From: CBFHWY01 sp965659675
GTDB lineage: Bacteria > Bacteroidota > Bacteroidia > Flavobacteriales_G > Salibacteraceae
Length of the DNA: 8,244 bases
NCBI GenBank assembly: GCA_965659675.1
Contig: CBFHWY010000101.1
Span: 1 to 8,244, forward strand
Direction: 5' to 3'
The notes under the pieces are model-generated. The model worked only from the letters and a program-made list of their open reading frames with translations. It was not told the origin of the DNA and did not search any database. The position numbers were made by a program, and so were the translations under genes. Positions 5,585 to 8,244 of this stretch are shown here, in pieces. Within the stretch, counting starts at the first letter, position 1. Each line of letters starts with the position of its first letter.

Positions 5585-8244
5585 CACCATATTCTAAAAT
5601 CATTGGTTAGGTTTTCCACTCTTGAGGTTGGACGCTGTTTGCCATCCGTGAGCTCAGATACTTTTCCGAAAAGATATTCCTGAAGCTCTGATAGCATGAT
5701 CTTATTGTCTTTGTTGAGGTCGGCTTCTTTACTTTCTACTCCTGTGAGCAATGAGTAAGTGAACACACCATTACTCCACTGATCTCCTTCCATGGCAAAC
5801 TCTCCCGCACCCGCACTTGAAACCACAGTACTTCCATTGGAGATTCGCGTATCTGCAAATAACTCTTTAGATAATTCAAATGCTGAAACTGAGCTCTCAT
5901 CAACGCGTTTTGCTGTTAAACCTACTGCCCTGAATGCGATATCATCTTCACTTACATCTTCCTCTACCGCAGCGGCCATCATTTCATCTTTATCGACTTC
6001 TCCAGAATGGCAGGCATCCAGGAACATGACCTTTTTGCGACTGTCACTATTTCCCAGGGCGTCTTCGAAGAACTGATAGGGTATGCCACGCTCATTTGGA
6101 TCATTAAAATCCATGTCGTAAGCGGCGTAGAAATAATCCAGGTTCTCATCCAGAACACCATGTCCTGCGGCAAAGAGCAGCACAACATCGTCAGGCCTTG
6201 CCTTATTCAAGAAACTATCAATTGCGCTGACTCCTTCCACCGTGATCTGATCATTTAGCAGCATCAAGCTGTAAACCTGATCATAGAGCTTCTTGCTATT
6301 GAATCGCTTTTGAATATCAGAAGCATCTTTCTGAGCGTAGGTCAGATTAAAATCAGATTGCTTGAACTCAGAAGCTCCCAGGGTGATCAAATAAAGATCA
6401 GACTTCTCGGCTTTCCTCTTGTTTATGACCTCAAAATACTCCTTGTAAGAGGCGCGTCCATTCTTAGCGATCACAAATACCTGAAACTTATTATTGCCTG
6501 CGCTCAGAGGAATGCTCATGTTCGTGTCCAGCTCATTTCCACTGATCTCAAGACCATATTTTCCATGCTCAGGAACGCCATTTACAAATATCTGCAGCCG
6601 GTCAAGTGCAGACCCTGCAGAGCGCGCCTTGATCCTAAAATTGAATTGCCCATTTTTTGAGCTAAGGTCGGCAGGTAGTTCAATGTCCAAGCCTGGAATA
6701 TCCCTCGAATTCATGAGTTCATCTAAACTAACTCCCATCTTGGAGAGTCGCTTGTCATAGGCTCTTTTATAATCCTTCAGCACCTTCTTGTCGGAGTAGG
6801 GGAGGTGAGAGAAAACGAGGTCGGGACGGTTATAAATCAGATCGAATTGATCAAACTCAAAGGCTTTCATCCCCATTCTGAATGCCACGCGGTTTAAGGC
6901 TCCTTTTGAGGAATAGTAGTAGTTGTCTCGGTCAACGTAGATAAAGTCATCCATTCCAAAACTACCGAGGGAAACCACAAGATTCTTGTTCTTAGCATGC
7001 CAGATATTGATGATGCCATCCCAGCTGGCAGTAGTGAATACGGGGTATTTGGGATTGAAACTAACGGAAGAGATATATGCTGAGTGTCCACTATTGATAA
7101 TGCTTGTATCCGACTTATCATTGATCAAAACAATTTCATTGCCTTTTCGAATGAATACTTCATAATTGTGTTTGGAAGAGCTGCCAAAATTGCTGGAGTC
7201 CTGCAAGAAATACTTTTCAGAAATGATCGTGTCTCCCTTTTCGCGTTTAAAATAGGCCGATACCTTTTCTTCCTGTGATTTCGAAGCTTCAAGAACGGTA
7301 AACCGATTATTGCTGATGTCCCATTTCAGCACTTCTGGGTAGACCTTGTTAAAGTACTTTTCATCAAACCAACTGCTCTTTTGACGATAGGCTTTGATCA
7401 CAAGCATACTGTCATTCTCAAATCGAACTGAGCTAAGCATGTGTTTCCAGCCTCTTGTGGCAAGCAGCGCTGAAGCCTTATAACTATTCGTGATGATCTC
7501 ATTAGTGGTGAGATCCCAAAACTTCATCAGACCATCATCAAAGATGACAGCCATTTTAGTGCCATCTTCACTGAACTTCACTTGATTGATTCGTTCAATC
7601 CCACCTTTATAGGTGGTCATCATTCTACCAGTGGCAACTTCCCATAGGATGATATATTCATCACTACCTGCGCTGATGAGGTATTTTCCGTCACTGGTCA
7701 ACTCCAGATCCATTACTTCCCCCAGGTGAGCATTGAGTGTTCTGATCTTTTCCTTGCTCTCTTTGTCAAATACTCTGATAAGGCCTGACTTTTCAGCAAG
7801 AAATATTTCGTTTTCTCCCACAGCAACAGCATTATAGGAGTTCAGGCTGCGGTTAGCTGCAAGCCCTTCTTTATGTTGAGTGCTTTCATCCCATTCATAA
7901 TATTTACCAAAGGGTGTGGTGTAGTAGATCAAAGAGTCGCCTTCCAAAAGCTCAACGCTCTCGAGTTTATTATATCGCTTTGAAATGATCTGAAGATCTG
8001 ATAAACGGATCTCATACATCCATTTTTCCGAGCTTCCGCCCACTACAACATGATCTTTGATACCTCTACTTTCAACCACATCAAAATATTCTCTTGCGGC
8101 AAGATTTAAACGCTGGTAATTCCCGGTATTTGCGTCGTAAACTCGAATATAGTATCCAGCTGTTACGATCTTTTTTGCTCCATCCGCATACTTTGCAGCC
8201 TTCACGGGGTGACCAAAATCATCATAGCGCTTGAATTCTTTGGT
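5584..8244 (-). CDS. WD40 - Ig-like - caspase (peptidase C14) - EF-hand protein, 5' end outside window
   Basis: 886 residues are visible; the frame is open to the right edge, so the start is not seen. Numbering here begins at the edge. Residues 9-417 hold WD40-type propeller blades, for example SDGKYLISAGSDEYIILWEV (184-203), SEDGTKMAVIFDDGLMKFWD (225-244) and the blade from GHSAYISSVSF to DGIINIWHA (387-417). The conserved bridge QFDLIYNRPDLVF is at 466-478 and an Ig-like beta domain at about 518-610. The caspase domain starts at DLYLITLGASEF (616). The catalytic dyad is visible: His695 in FAAGHG and Cys745 in LDACHSGE, in the usual order. A p10-like part includes SSAGAGEFAMEGDQWSNGVF. A canonical 12-residue EF-hand loop DLNKDNKIMLSE (842-853) follows, close to the C-terminus. 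The protein should be an active cysteine peptidase with Arg/Lys or unknown specificity, perhaps calcium-dependent. Propeller and Ig-like parts suggest protein binding. Localisation cannot be judged without the N-terminus. It is the first visible gene of the operon. Confidence 0.93.
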   Translation of the reverse strand, partial: TKEFKRYDDFGHPVKAAKYADGAKKIVTAGYYIRVYDANTGNYQRLNLAAREYFDVVESRGIKDHVVVGGSSEKWMYEIRLSDLQIISKRYNKLESVELLEGDSLIYYTTPFGKYYEWDESTQHKEGLAANRSLNSYNAVAVGENEIFLAEKSGLIRVFDKESKEKIRTLNAHLGEVMDLELTSDGKYLISAGSDEYIILWEVATGRMMTTYKGGIERINQVKFSEDGTKMAVIFDDGLMKFWDLTTNEIITNSYKASALLATRGWKHMLSSVRFENDSMLVIKAYRQKSSWFDEKYFNKVYPEVLKWDISNNRFTVLEASKSQEEKVSAYFKREKGDTIISEKYFLQDSSNFGSSSKHNYEVFIRKGNEIVLINDKSDTSIINSGHSAYISSVSFNPKYPVFTTASWDGIINIWHAKNKNLVVSLGSFGMDDFIYVDRDNYYYSSKGALNRVAFRMGMKAFEFDQFDLIYNRPDLVFSHLPYSDKKVLKDYKRAYDKRLSKMGVSLDELMNSRDIPGLDIELPADLSSKNGQFNFRIKARSAGSALDRLQIFVNGVPEHGKYGLEISGNELDTNMSIPLSAGNNKFQVFVIAKNGRASYKEYFEVINKRKAEKSDLYLITLGASEFKQSDFNLTYAQKDASDIQKRFNSKKLYDQVYSLMLLNDQITVEGVSAIDSFLNKARPDDVVLLFAAGHGVLDENLDYFYAAYDMDFNDPNERGIPYQFFEDALGNSDSRKKVMFLDACHSGEVDKDEMMAAAVEEDVSEDDIAFRAVGLTAKRVDESSVSAFELSKELFADTRISNGSTVVSSAGAGEFAMEGDQWSNGVFTYSLLTGVESKEADLNKDNKIMLSELQEYLFGKVSELTDGKQRPTSRVENLTNDFRIW

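Noticed and set aside
6310..6760. Overlapping plus-strand open frames opposite the caspase gene
   Set aside because: They mirror the Ig-like and caspase coding sequence; composition is that of reverse-strand shadows and no motif is seen.
8203..8205. GTG as the start codon of the caspase gene
   Set aside because: The 13 codons upstream to the edge are open and read as part of a WD40 blade (FGHPVKAAKYADGAKKIV), so the true start lies outside the window.

Overview
The window looks like a chromosomal piece of a Bacteroidota bacterium, most likely a marine-type Cytophagales relative. The signs are moderate to low GC, starts that mostly lack a Shine-Dalgarno sequence, short signal peptides ending in the pattern SxAQ or SFSQ, a WD40-caspase protein of the kind common in that phylum, and an outer-membrane beta-barrel gene. 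This placement is inferred from style, not from a marker gene. There are no RNA genes, insertion sequences or CRISPR arrays, and no gene-free stretch over 300 bases.

Layout: positions 1-268 (minus) hold the first 89 codons of an unrecognised secreted protein that runs off the left edge. Upstream of it on the same strand lies a class I SAM-dependent methyltransferase (321-950). A short divergent spacer follows, then a long plus-strand gene (1070-3094) for an exported protein with a TolA-like charged coiled coil, a histidine-rich linker and a C-terminal beta domain. The right half (3223-8244) is a tight minus-strand operon read from the right: a WD40 / Ig-like / caspase / EF-hand protein (5' end outside the window), an outer-membrane beta-barrel protein whose start overlaps the caspase stop as TGATG, and, after a 10-base gap, a CHASE2-domain membrane protein.

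The most interesting unit is this caspase + barrel + CHASE2 cluster. CHASE2 is an extracytoplasmic sensor domain, and fusions of CHASE2 to the caspase-related CHAT domain are known. Here sensor and protease are separate genes with an outer-membrane protein between them, which suggests an envelope-associated signalling or regulated proteolysis system. That role is inference.

Two places look damaged. (1) The 1070-3094 gene ends at an amber codon, but the same frame continues 43 codons to 3226 with a sequence that completes the C-terminal domain. (2) The barrel gene ends at an ochre codon inside what looks like a second barrel repeat. Its frame continues 54 codons (to 4301) with strands that align to the first repeat and overlap the start of the CHASE2 frame, while the CHASE2 protein lacks its expected N-terminal membrane anchor. 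Either the locus is decaying (nonsense mutations plus a deletion scar) or the sequence has errors.
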